Virus record (IMG/VR): IMGVR_UViG_3300025652_000108
Span: 1-52,339 of that record
Direction: 5' to 3' (one strand)
Length of the DNA: 52,339 bases
Source: a virus
Shown: positions 29,500-34,789 of the stretch, piece after piece
Numbering within the stretch: the stretch's first letter is position 1
How the letters are laid out: each line of letters begins with the position of its first letter
Translations under genes and position numbers: made by a program
Notes under the pieces: model-generated
What the model was told of the DNA's origin: nothing
The model's database searches: none
Seen by the model: only the letters and a program-made list of their open reading frames with translations

Positions 29500-29694
29500 T
29501 CAGGCTGTCTCCGGGGCCACGTCGATCGTCCACAGGTCATCTTCCCATGCGAGGCATTCACGACTGTGAAAGTATGTGTCCGGTGGGCACAAATCAGGGC
29601 GCACCATGCGCAGATCACCACGCCAAGATGCGAGTGGAAAAACAGGATGCGTAGGTGCGTCCAACGTCAGGCGGTTAAGAATACTATCAAACAT
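29500..29694 (-). CDS. Small early-block protein
   Basis: This 64-residue protein starts at ATG 29694 (AAAGGACATGCT upstream). It is rich in Pro, Asp, Leu and Trp (MFDSILNRLTLDAPTHPVFP, LASWRGDLRMVRPDLCPPDTYFHSRECLAWEDDLW) with two Cys, and has no recognised family. It is the last coding gene before the 1-kb non-coding region. Palindrome copy 7 lies 36 bases upstream, with a possible promoter beyond it at 29787-29815. Confidence 0.5.
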   Translation of the reverse strand: MFDSILNRLTLDAPTHPVFPLASWRGDLRMVRPDLCPPDTYFHSRECLAWEDDLWTIDVAPETA

Positions 29695-29730
29695 AGCATG
29701 TCCTTTCATGCGAGTTACAAGGGTGTGGTC

Positions 29731-29746
29731 TGTGACACGTGTCACA
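29731..29746. promoter_or_regulatory. 16-bp palindrome TGTGACACGTGTCACA, copy 7
   Basis: Lies 36 bases before the ATG at 29694 and about 41 bases downstream of the predicted start site of the promoter at 29787-29815, that is in the transcribed leader. Confidence 0.9.
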
Positions 29747-29786
29747 AAACCGTAGGTTAGTCGGTCAAGTTATCGACCTTACTAAT

Positions 29787-29815
29787 ACAGTATCATACTT
29801 AAAACCTTACGTCAA
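29787..29815 (-). promoter_or_regulatory. Possible promoter for the 29694 gene
   Basis: On the minus strand TTGACG (29815-29810), a 17-base spacer and TACTGT (29792-29787). The -35 is good and the -10 is weak. Confidence 0.35.
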
Positions 29816-29894
29816 TAGTAAAGTTTTACACGAAAAAACTAAGAATAAGGAAATACGCGTGTCAGAATACACACACATCAGGCTGCGTGGCACG

Positions 29895-29925
29895 TAAGCC
29901 ATTGAAAACATTGCCACTAGTCCAA
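29895..29925 (+). repeat. 31-bp origin-region repeat, copy R1
   Basis: Reads TAAGCCATTGAAAACATTG followed by CCACTAGTCCAA. It differs from R2 at only a few positions. Confidence 0.85.
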
Positions 29926-29958
29926 CTTTTTGGGGGAGTAGTCCAGATGGGGTTTGGC

Positions 29959-29989
29959 TAAGTCCTTGAAAACATTGGCACTAGTCCAA
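29959..29989 (+). repeat. 31-bp origin-region repeat, copy R2
   Basis: Reads TAAGTCCTTGAAAACATTG followed by GCACTAGTCCAA; 64 bases after R1. Confidence 0.85.
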
Positions 29990-30023
29990 GCTACGATATG
30001 TAGGGTTATAAAAAGGGGGTCTG

Positions 30024-30054
30024 CAAGCCATTGAAAACATTGCCACTAGTCCAA
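30024..30054 (+). repeat. 31-bp origin-region repeat, copy R3
   Basis: Matches R1 over CCATTGAAAACATTGCC and ACTAGTCCAA; 65 bases after R2. A second TAGTCCA follows at exactly 9-bp spacing (30056-30062). Confidence 0.85.
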
Positions 30055-30173
30055 ATAGTCCACTTTTTTGGGATTTTGGGAGCAGAGAGAGACCATATTT
30101 AGGGGAGGGTTAATTTATACGCAAAAAAGAATAGTCCAGAGAAGCTGTCTGGTTATATATATCTTCAAATGAG

Positions 30174-30200
30174 TGGACTAGTTGGACTATTTGGACTAGA
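30174..30200. repeat. Three tandem 9-bp iteron-like units (TGGACTANN)
   Basis: TGGACTA begins at 30174, 30183 and 30192, so three 9-bp units lie head to tail: TGGACTAGT, TGGACTATT and TGGACTAGA. Confidence 0.85.
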
Positions 30201-30265
30201 GCCTTTAATATCAATGGGTTACGACCCCCCCAAATAGTCCACTCTACTTATAGGTGTGGTGTTGT

Positions 30266-30296
30266 TTGGACTAGTGCTAATGATTTCAATGACTTA
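30266..30296 (-). repeat. 31-bp origin-region repeat, inverted copy I1
   Basis: The reverse complement (TAAGTCATTGAAATCATTA then GCACTAGTCCAA) matches R1-R3. Confidence 0.85.
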
Positions 30297-30307
30297 GGTT
30301 TTTGAAT

Positions 30308-30338
30308 TTGGACTAGTGCTAATGTTTTCAATGACTTA
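30308..30338 (-). repeat. 31-bp origin-region repeat, inverted copy I2
   Basis: Inverted copy 42 bases after I1 and differing from it at one position; the two copies face R1-R3 across the AT-rich centre. Confidence 0.85.
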
Positions 30339-30387
30339 GCGGCGATGCCTCTCAAACCACTGGTTTATAAGGGTTTTTTAGTTATTT

Positions 30388-30403
30388 TGTGACACGTGTC
30401 ACA
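30388..30403. promoter_or_regulatory. 16-bp palindrome TGTGACACGTGTCACA, copy 8
   Basis: Lies in the non-coding region at the right edge of the origin-like repeats; no start codon follows on either strand within 100 bases. Confidence 0.9.
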
Positions 30404-30437
30404 GAAACTGCGTACGCGGTTGTATTGCAGATAGGTA

Positions 30438-30482
30438 TTGACATTGTGGCATTCGGTTGGTAAGACACTGTCGTGTCTTACC
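30438..30482 (+). promoter_or_regulatory. 43-bp promoter-like element with inverted repeat, copy 1
   Basis: TTGACA (30438-30443), a 17-base spacer and TAAGAC (30461-30466). The -10 region begins a perfect 10-bp inverted repeat, GGTAAGACAC / GTGTCTTACC (30459-30482), with loop TGTC. 41 of 43 bases (30438-30480) match copy 2. Confidence 0.6.
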
Positions 30483-30524
30483 AGAATCAGTACGAAATAA
30501 CACGTTACGGTTCGATAGACCAAA

Positions 30525-30547
30525 CCATCCATCAAACTACTATATCG
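30525..30547. repeat. Repeat with core CATCAAACTACTATAT, copy A
   Basis: Core plus the preceding CCATC is shared with copies at 31395 and 31472. On the minus strand it reads ATATAGTAGTTTGATGG, in which TATAGT resembles a -10 box. Confidence 0.75.
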
Positions 30548-30580
30548 CAAAACATCTGAGAAAAGATGTCGCGTTGTGTC

Positions 30581-30625
30581 TTGACATTGTGGCATCCGGT
30601 TGATAAGACACTGTCGTGTCTTATC
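30581..30625 (+). promoter_or_regulatory. 43-bp promoter-like element with inverted repeat, copy 2
   Basis: TTGACA (30581-30586), 17-base spacer, TAAGAC (30604-30609). The inverted repeat is GATAAGACAC / GTGTCTTATC, again 10 perfect base pairs. Relative to copy 1 the second pair changed from G-C to A-T on both arms. Confidence 0.6.
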
Positions 30626-30668
30626 GAAAACTTACGGTTTAAGACCTTGCACCCCTTACCACGTATTC

Positions 30669-30684
30669 TGTGACACGTGTCACA
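30669..30684. promoter_or_regulatory. 16-bp palindrome TGTGACACGTGTCACA, copy 9
   Basis: Directly follows the T-run of the terminator at 30684-30714 on the minus strand. Confidence 0.9.
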
Positions 30685-30714
30685 AAAAAGCCCCGCAGCT
30701 TTCGCTCCGGGGCT
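30684..30714 (-). terminator. Intrinsic terminator of the 31228 gene
   Basis: On the minus strand a GC-rich stem (AGCCCCG/CGGGGCT plus a short inner stem) is followed by TTTTTT. It lies 26 bases beyond the stop at 30740. Confidence 0.8.
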
Positions 30715-30739
30715 CATGTCGTTTAGATGTGAAGGCGGT

Positions 30740-31228
30740 TTACTTTTTGCTGGCGAAGGCCTTGATCTCGCGCATCAGTACCGCTGGCATTACCTTGGCG
30801 TTTTTGTTCGCGTAGGCCAGTAGGAAAGCCGCAGCTTCAGCTGGCGTCACAGCTGGCGGTATCATCGTGGCTGTGGGTTTGGGTGTAGCGGGTGCCGTGG
30901 GTACAGTAGGCGTGCGAGCCCCGCCACGCGCATCGTTGGCCTTTACACCCGCATCGTCGCGTGCCCGCTGACGGATTTTTCTTGCGAGTGCCAGCGCGGC
31001 CTTTTGTGCGTCGGTGCGTTTAGCCCCGCGCTTCATGGCCTTGGTCACGGCCGCGTCGGACCGCATGTTGCAGCGCTTCTTAAAAAATACGCGGTCGAAT
31101 TCTGCTTCTTGCGCAGGCGTCAGCTTGCCGCCGTTGCCCTTGATGAAGTTGGCCAGATCAAGCCGCGATGTGGTGATCTTGTTTTCGGAGTCGGCGAAGT
31201 TGAAAGCGATTTTTGCGATGGTTGTCAT
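30740..31228 (-). CDS. Basic linker protein, paralogue 1
   Basis: This 162-residue protein has an N-terminal helical domain (MTTIAKIAFNFADSENKIT, AEFDRVFFKKRCNMRSDAAVTKAM), a basic segment KRTDAQKAALALARKIRQRARDDAGVKANDARGGA, a Pro/Thr/Ala linker and a C-terminal PTATMIPPAVTPAEAAAFLLAYANKNAK. The last three parts are shared with the next upstream gene, so they are paralogues. The C-terminal segment could be a small protein-binding domain. It is a separate transcription unit with a promoter candidate, palindrome copy 10 and a terminator. No function is known to me. Confidence 0.6.
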   Translation of the reverse strand: MTTIAKIAFNFADSENKITTSRLDLANFIKGNGGKLTPAQEAEFDRVFFKKRCNMRSDAAVTKAMKRGAKRTDAQKAALALARKIRQRARDDAGVKANDARGGARTPTVPTAPATPKPTATMIPPAVTPAEAAAFLLAYANKNAKVMPAVLMREIKAFASKK

Positions 31229-31281
31229 TTTGTCATTCCTTTGACTTGAGTTTTGTTATGTAGATCATTTGCTACAAGACC

Positions 31282-31328
31282 TTTATCGCATGTTCTCAAA
31301 CATAGGTCAATAAAAAAGAACACGTCAA
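31282..31328 (-). promoter_or_regulatory. Promoter candidates for the 31228 gene
   Basis: Two overlapping minus-strand options: TTGACG-N18-TATGTT (31328 to 31299) and TTGACC-N17-GATAAA (31310 to 31282). Palindrome copy 10 centres about 58-75 bases upstream of the predicted start sites, a range where CRP-type activators can act. Confidence 0.5.
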
Positions 31329-31341
31329 AAGTTATTTGTTT

Positions 31342-31357
31342 TGTGACACGTGTCACA
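31342..31357. promoter_or_regulatory. 16-bp palindrome TGTGACACGTGTCACA, copy 10
   Basis: The dyad extends symmetrically here by three more T/A pairs on each side. It lies upstream of the promoter candidates of the 31228 gene. Confidence 0.9.
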
Positions 31358-31394
31358 AAATGGGCAGGTCAAACCATGCGCGGGTCGGACCGGG

Positions 31395-31419
31395 ACCATC
31401 CATCAAACTACTATATTGA
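31395..31419. repeat. Repeat with core CATCAAACTACTATAT, copy B
   Basis: Continues as TGA after the core; 77 bases from copy C. See copy A. Confidence 0.8.
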
Positions 31420-31471
31420 TAGGGCAAGGACGCTCAGCGAATACGATCGGCTGGTGCGAGGCGAGCATGAT

Positions 31472-31495
31472 CCATCCATCAAACTACTATATTGA
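31472..31495. repeat. Repeat with core CATCAAACTACTATAT, copy C
   Basis: Identical to copy B over 24 bases. The gap 31,229-31,534 holds only this pair, palindrome copy 10 and promoter candidates; I see no gene in it. Confidence 0.8.
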
Positions 31496-31534
31496 CGGTG
31501 CGGGATCGGATCGGAAGATATGACACGCGCAAAG

Positions 31535-31561
31535 AAAAACCCCGCGCCTTGCGGCACGGGG
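31535..31561 (-). terminator. Intrinsic terminator after the 32199 gene and the 31639 micro-gene
   Basis: On the minus strand CCCCGTGCC and GGCGCGGGG form a 9-bp stem (one G-U pair) with a GCAA tetraloop, followed by TTTTTC. It lies seven bases beyond the stop at 31568. Confidence 0.85.
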
Positions 31562-31567
31562 TGAGGT

Positions 31568-31639
31568 TCACGGTGTGAACAAGAGGATTGAGTAGAGGAT
31601 GACGACCAGCGCCGCCATCCCTATTATATCGCGGATCAT
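31568..31639 (-). CDS. 23-residue single-pass membrane peptide
   Basis: A short frame from ATG 31639 to TGA 31570-31568 begins MIRDIIGMAALVVILYS and ends LLFTP, which is a charged start and a continuous hydrophobic helix. Its ATG overlaps the stop of the upstream gene (ATGA) and AAGGA lies about 13 bases before it. An intrinsic terminator follows directly. The layout (coupled start, membrane peptide, terminator) makes a real small membrane protein plausible, but its length makes chance possible. Confidence 0.5.
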   Translation of the reverse strand: MIRDIIGMAALVVILYSILLFTP

Positions 31640-32199
31640 GTTTTGTTATGATCCTTGGCGAAAGCGATGATCGCTTGCTGCAGTGCCTTGCCGCTGCCTT
31701 TGGTGAATAGCTTGGCATTCTTGTTACCAGCAGCCAAGAGAAAGGCGGCCATTTCAATGTTTGATAAGAAGGCAGGGATCATTGTGGCTGCTGGCTTTGG
31801 TGCTGCCTTGGCTGCTGCTATTGCCTTGGCCGCTGGCGCTGGCGCCTTGCTTGCCTTGCCACGGTTGTCGCTGGCTTCTACGCCTGCCGCCTTGCGGATA
31901 CGCTGCAGAACCTTGCGTGCTGCAGTATAGGCTGCCTCTTGCTTTTCAGTGCGGCGTGCCTTGGCTGCTGCTTTGGATGTAAAGCCTTTCTTGGCTACGA
32001 TTGTGCGGGCTGCCTCGGCCGTTGTGAGGCGTAGGTAACCCATCATGTATCCGCTAACCACGGCGTTTTTCAGTGCAGGCGTTTCATCGCCAGCCGCCTT
32101 GTAAGCTGCGATCGCATCGAGCCGTGCCTTGTCTGCGTTGCCGTCTGCGCGGCCCCAAGCTGCAGTTGCGTTGATGAGTGTTGCGAATGTCTTAGTCAT
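31636..32199 (-). CDS. Basic linker protein, paralogue 2
   Basis: This 187-residue protein has an N-terminal helical domain (MTKTFATLINATAAWGRADG, LKNAVVSGYMMGYLRLTTAEAARTIVAKKGF), a Lys/Arg/Ala segment ARRTEKQEAAYTAARKVLQRIRKAAGVEASDNRGKA, an Ala/Pro/Lys linker, and PAATMIPAFLSNIEMAAFLLAAGNKNAK. The second to fourth parts align with the 31228 gene (AGVxAxDxRG.A, ATMIP, AAFLLAxxNKNAK). Like that gene it forms its own unit, with a promoter candidate and palindrome copy 11 upstream. Function unknown; early DNA- or RNA-binding protein is a guess from the charge. Confidence 0.6.
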   Translation of the reverse strand: MTKTFATLINATAAWGRADGNADKARLDAIAAYKAAGDETPALKNAVVSGYMMGYLRLTTAEAARTIVAKKGFTSKAAAKARRTEKQEAAYTAARKVLQRIRKAAGVEASDNRGKASKAPAPAAKAIAAAKAAPKPAATMIPAFLSNIEMAAFLLAAGNKNAKLFTKGSGKALQQAIIAFAKDHNKT

Positions 32200-32211
32200 T
32201 GTCCGAATCCT

Positions 32212-32251
32212 TTATCGGTTAGGGTTAGACGACAGCGACCGCTGCCGATAA
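32212..32251 (-). promoter_or_regulatory. Structured leader before the 32199 gene
   Basis: On the minus strand TTATCGG (32251-32245) can pair with CCGATAA (32218-32212), enclosing a smaller GC-rich hairpin (GGCAGCG/CGCTGTC). The lower stem abuts the AAGGA ribosome binding site. Confidence 0.35.
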
Positions 32252-32290
32252 CCAAGAGGTAAAGTATGACGCGTTATAGTTCAAGCGGTT

Positions 32291-32319
32291 ATTTTATGAA
32301 TTGTTATATTATTTTCCAA
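32291..32319 (-). promoter_or_regulatory. Promoter candidate for the 32199 gene
   Basis: On the minus strand TTGGAA (32319-32314), 17-base spacer, TAAAAT (32296-32291). Palindrome copy 11 is centred about 70 bases upstream of the predicted start site. Confidence 0.5.
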
Positions 32320-32346
32320 GCCATTGTTTTTATTGCATTTCTTTTT

Positions 32347-32362
32347 TGTGACACGTGTCACA
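32347..32362. promoter_or_regulatory. 16-bp palindrome TGTGACACGTGTCACA, copy 11
   Basis: Rightmost copy, in the divergent region between the 32199 gene and the terminase genes. Confidence 0.9.
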
Positions 32363-32389
32363 AAGCCGGACGGCCCTGCCCCTATGCAA

Positions 32390-32459
32390 TGCCCTGCCCC
32401 CGCCCCCGCCCCCGCCCTATGCCATGCCCTGCCCCCGCCCCCGCCCCCGTAGGGCAGGG
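32390..32459. repeat. C-rich repeat with quadruplex potential
   Basis: A 25-bp unit beginning TGCCCTGCCCCCGCCC occurs at 32390-32414 and again, identical, at 32425-32449. The minus strand has at least six runs of five G. CCCTGCCC (32427-32434) can also pair with GGGCAGGG (32452-32459). The rest of 32,200-32,723 holds promoters, palindrome copy 11 and an AT-rich stretch; I see no gene in it beyond a doubtful 25-codon frame at 32597. Confidence 0.8.
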
Positions 32460-32670
32460 TATATATGCCCCCACCCGCGGGGATTCTCTGCAGATGGCGA
32501 GGGGGGTGAGGGGGAAAAAGAATTCTTTTGATATATATATACCGTACCTCACACATTTTTTGCAAAATTTTAGGCTTTTTTATAAGGTGTTAAAATATGA
32601 GTCGTCACACTACACCAACGAAGTCGCTGGTAATTTTTATTCTTCGGCTGCTACAACCAAAGTCTGATTC

Positions 32671-32700
32671 TTGACGAATAGTGTTTTTACCCCTTATACT
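32671..32700 (+). promoter_or_regulatory. Sigma70-type promoter before the terminase genes
   Basis: TTGACG (32671-32676), an 18-base spacer and TATACT (32695-32700), 23 bases before the ATG at 32724. It is a good match and starts the rightward late arm. Confidence 0.65.
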
Positions 32701-32723
32701 GTGACAGATAGCGAGGACGCACC

Positions 32724-33335
32724 ATGGCCCCCAAAAAAGCCGACATAATCGACATGTTACCTGATGACGTCACTGCTCTGCTGAGTGAGCTGGCGTTTAA
32801 CGACGCGATGGAGATCGAGGCAAAGCCTGAGGCACAGATTGAGGAGCCAGAGGAGATTCTGGTTCTGGACGCGGAGGTCGTGCCTGACGCGGAGCCGGTT
32901 GCTGTGGAAGAGATGCGTGTGGTGTCTTTAGCGCCTGCGCAGCCTTCGGACCCGTCGGAGCTGGGTGGTTATCCACCTACTTTGCCGATTGAGGTCGCGT
33001 TGCGGACGGCCCCGCCGGATGACATCCGTGTGGCGTACGGATTCAGCATGGAGCAGTGGATTGCTTTGCAGTCGATGCCGAGGTTCCAGAGTGATCTTAC
33101 GGCTGCCGAAAAGATGCTGTCTGAGGAGGGCATGTCCTTCAAAGCGAAAGCGCGTCTGCAGTCGGAGGCTTTGTTGCAGACCAGCTGGCAGATGATTCAC
33201 GACACCACTGGCGATGTGCCGCCGAATGTGAAAGCTGATCTTTTGAAGTTCACGGTGCGCGCGGCTGGGCTTGAGTCCAACCCGAAAGATCAGGCGGCGG
33301 CGTTCACGCCATTGCAGATCAACATCAATATGTAA
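32724..33335 (+). CDS. Putative small terminase subunit
   Basis: This 203-residue protein starts at 32724 (GAGGACGCACC upstream). The N-terminal 90 residues are acidic and Pro/Glu-rich. The C-terminal half reads LPIEVALRTAPPDDIRVAYGFSMEQWIALQSMPRFQSDLTAAEKMLSEEGMSF, a helical DNA-binding-like segment I recognise from small terminase proteins of aquatic podophages, and ends DVPPNVKADLLKFTVRAAGLE. It is immediately upstream of the large terminase gene, the standard order. Small subunits recognise packaging sites and stimulate the large subunit. Assignment rests on position and pattern rather than a firm motif. Confidence 0.65.
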   Translation: MAPKKADIIDMLPDDVTALLSELAFNDAMEIEAKPEAQIEEPEEILVLDAEVVPDAEPVAVEEMRVVSLAPAQPSDPSELGGYPPTLPIEVALRTAPPDDIRVAYGFSMEQWIALQSMPRFQSDLTAAEKMLSEEGMSFKAKARLQSEALLQTSWQMIHDTTGDVPPNVKADLLKFTVRAAGLESNPKDQAAAFTPLQININM

Positions 33336-33347
33336 TAGGTAGGGCGT

Positions 33348-34781
33348 ATGGCGAAACCGAGTAACGCGATCGACTATGCGCCGCCGCCCACGCTTGCGGC
33401 GTATATGCGTGACTACTTGCCGAGCGAGTTGTTCTACGACTGGGTCGTCGGGCCGGTTGGTTCAGGTAAGACGACGGCGATTTTCTTCAAGTTGGTCTAC
33501 ATGGCCAAGCTGCAGGAGCCCGGGCCGGACGGCATACGGCGCACACGAGCCGTGATTGTGCGGAACACGCTGCCTCAGCTGCGCGATACTACGCTTACAT
33601 CGTGGAATTATTGGTTCAAGGATGGTCAAGCGGGCAAATGGTACGCCACACAGAACAAGTTTTTGCTGAAATTCGACGATGTCGAGTGCGAAGTGCTGTT
33701 CCGACCACTGGATACGCCTGACGACGTGGCCCGCGTGCTATCTTTAGAGATTACGTTCGCACTTTTGGACGAATTTGTGCAGATTCCACGCGAGATTGTC
33801 GACGCGTTGTCCGCGCGACTCGGCCGATACCCCTCCGCGATCGACGGCGGGGCGACGAATTGGGGTATGTGGGGCTCCTCGAACCCCGACACCGAGGATA
33901 ATTGGTGGTTTGACTACCTCCATACGACCCTACCTGAGAACGCGACGTATTTTTTGCAGCCATCAGGCCTTTCGGAGGGTGCAGAGAACGTCAAGAACCT
34001 GCCCGGTCAGCGCGATTACTACGTCAACCAAGCCAAAGGGAAGTCCGAAGGCTGGATCAAGCAGTTTATTGACGCAGAATGGGGCTATTCGGCGGCTGGT
34101 AAGCCCGTTGTGCCGACCTACAACAAGGACTTGCACATCGCGCGGCAGCCATTGCGCTACGACAGCACGTTACCGCTAGTGGCCGGGTTTGACCCGGGCA
34201 TTGGAGGCTCGGCGATGATCTTCGGACAGGAAGACCCGCACGGTAGACTGCGTGTGCTCGGTGAATTGGTCCAAGACGGGTACGGCGCGGAGCGGTTTAT
34301 CAACGAGATACTGCGGCCATACCTGCGACGGCGCTTCCCAGAGGCGAAATTGATCGTGGCACCGGACCCTGCCGCCGCCAGTCGAGCGCAGAGTGACGAG
34401 AATTCGGTGGTGCAGGTCTTTCGGCGTTACTTTGACGTTAAGATCGAGACGAATAACCGCTTGCCGCTTCGTTTGGACGCCATCGAGCACTACTCGTCAC
34501 GTCTGACGGACGTCGGGCCAGCCCTGCTGGTCGATCCTGCTCAGTGCCCTGTACTGGTACGTGCGCTCGGTGGGGGTTGGCGGTATGCTATGGACGCTAA
34601 GCGTGGTATCATACGTGGTGCGGAGCCCGAGAAAAACGCATATAGTCACCCCGGTGACGCGTTCGGGTACCTGTGCCGGTTCTACCACAGGCAGGCGCAG
34701 CGCGGTGGCGACTACGGTATAGGCGGCGCCAAGAAATTTACACCCCCACGTAGCTTCGGTGCTGCGTATCACTTTAGGTAG
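33348..34781 (+). CDS. Large terminase subunit (TerL)
   Basis: This 477-residue protein has the packaging ATPase motifs: Walker A GPVGSGKT (35-42), a Q/adenine-like element, Walker B FALLDEFVQ (Asp141, Glu142), and a coupling motif around WGSSNPDTEDNWW. The C-terminal RNase H-like nuclease begins GFDPGIGGSAMIFGQ (metal-binding Asp near 284), then LIVAPDPAAASR and a final Asp in HPGDAFGYLCRFY. It lies between the small subunit and the portal protein with 8-12-base gaps. It translocates DNA into the prohead and cuts the concatemer. The ends generated cannot be judged here. Confidence 0.9.
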   Translation: MAKPSNAIDYAPPPTLAAYMRDYLPSELFYDWVVGPVGSGKTTAIFFKLVYMAKLQEPGPDGIRRTRAVIVRNTLPQLRDTTLTSWNYWFKDGQAGKWYATQNKFLLKFDDVECEVLFRPLDTPDDVARVLSLEITFALLDEFVQIPREIVDALSARLGRYPSAIDGGATNWGMWGSSNPDTEDNWWFDYLHTTLPENATYFLQPSGLSEGAENVKNLPGQRDYYVNQAKGKSEGWIKQFIDAEWGYSAAGKPVVPTYNKDLHIARQPLRYDSTLPLVAGFDPGIGGSAMIFGQEDPHGRLRVLGELVQDGYGAERFINEILRPYLRRRFPEAKLIVAPDPAAASRAQSDENSVVQVFRRYFDVKIETNNRLPLRLDAIEHYSSRLTDVGPALLVDPAQCPVLVRALGGGWRYAMDAKRGIIRGAEPEKNAYSHPGDAFGYLCRFYHRQAQRGGDYGIGGAKKFTPPRSFGAAYHFR

Positions 34782-34789
34782 GGTCCGAG

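Larger units (their letters stand above)
29747..30388. other. Non-coding repeat region, candidate replication origin
   Basis: About 640 bases without a credible gene. The region is AT-rich and holds five copies of a 31-bp repeat (three in one orientation at 29.9-30.05 kb, two inverted at 30.27-30.34 kb) around a central AT-rich stretch (30,061-30,170). It has 12 copies of TAGTCCA or its complement between 29918 and 30315. Several heptamers are exactly 9 bp apart, the arrangement of iterons. Origins with initiator-binding iterons next to an AT-rich unwinding region have this form; a transcription control region is the alternative. Confidence 0.6.

Noticed and set aside
24614-32362. CRISPR array
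   Set aside because: The palindromes are 0.1-1.5 kb apart with genes between them, and no repeat set has short regular spacers.
24614-32362. Palindromes as intrinsic terminators
   Set aside because: In nearly all copies the base run after the dyad on the coding strand is A, not T, and the dyad has no natural loop beyond its own centre.
32266-32667. 133-codon plus-strand frame through the C-rich repeat
   Set aside because: Composition is that of the repeat (Pro/Arg/Cys), the frame passes through the palindrome, and no ribosome binding site precedes it.
32597-32674. 25-codon frame before the terminase promoter
   Set aside because: It has a passable ribosome binding site but no conserved features, and it ends inside the -35 box of the terminase promoter.
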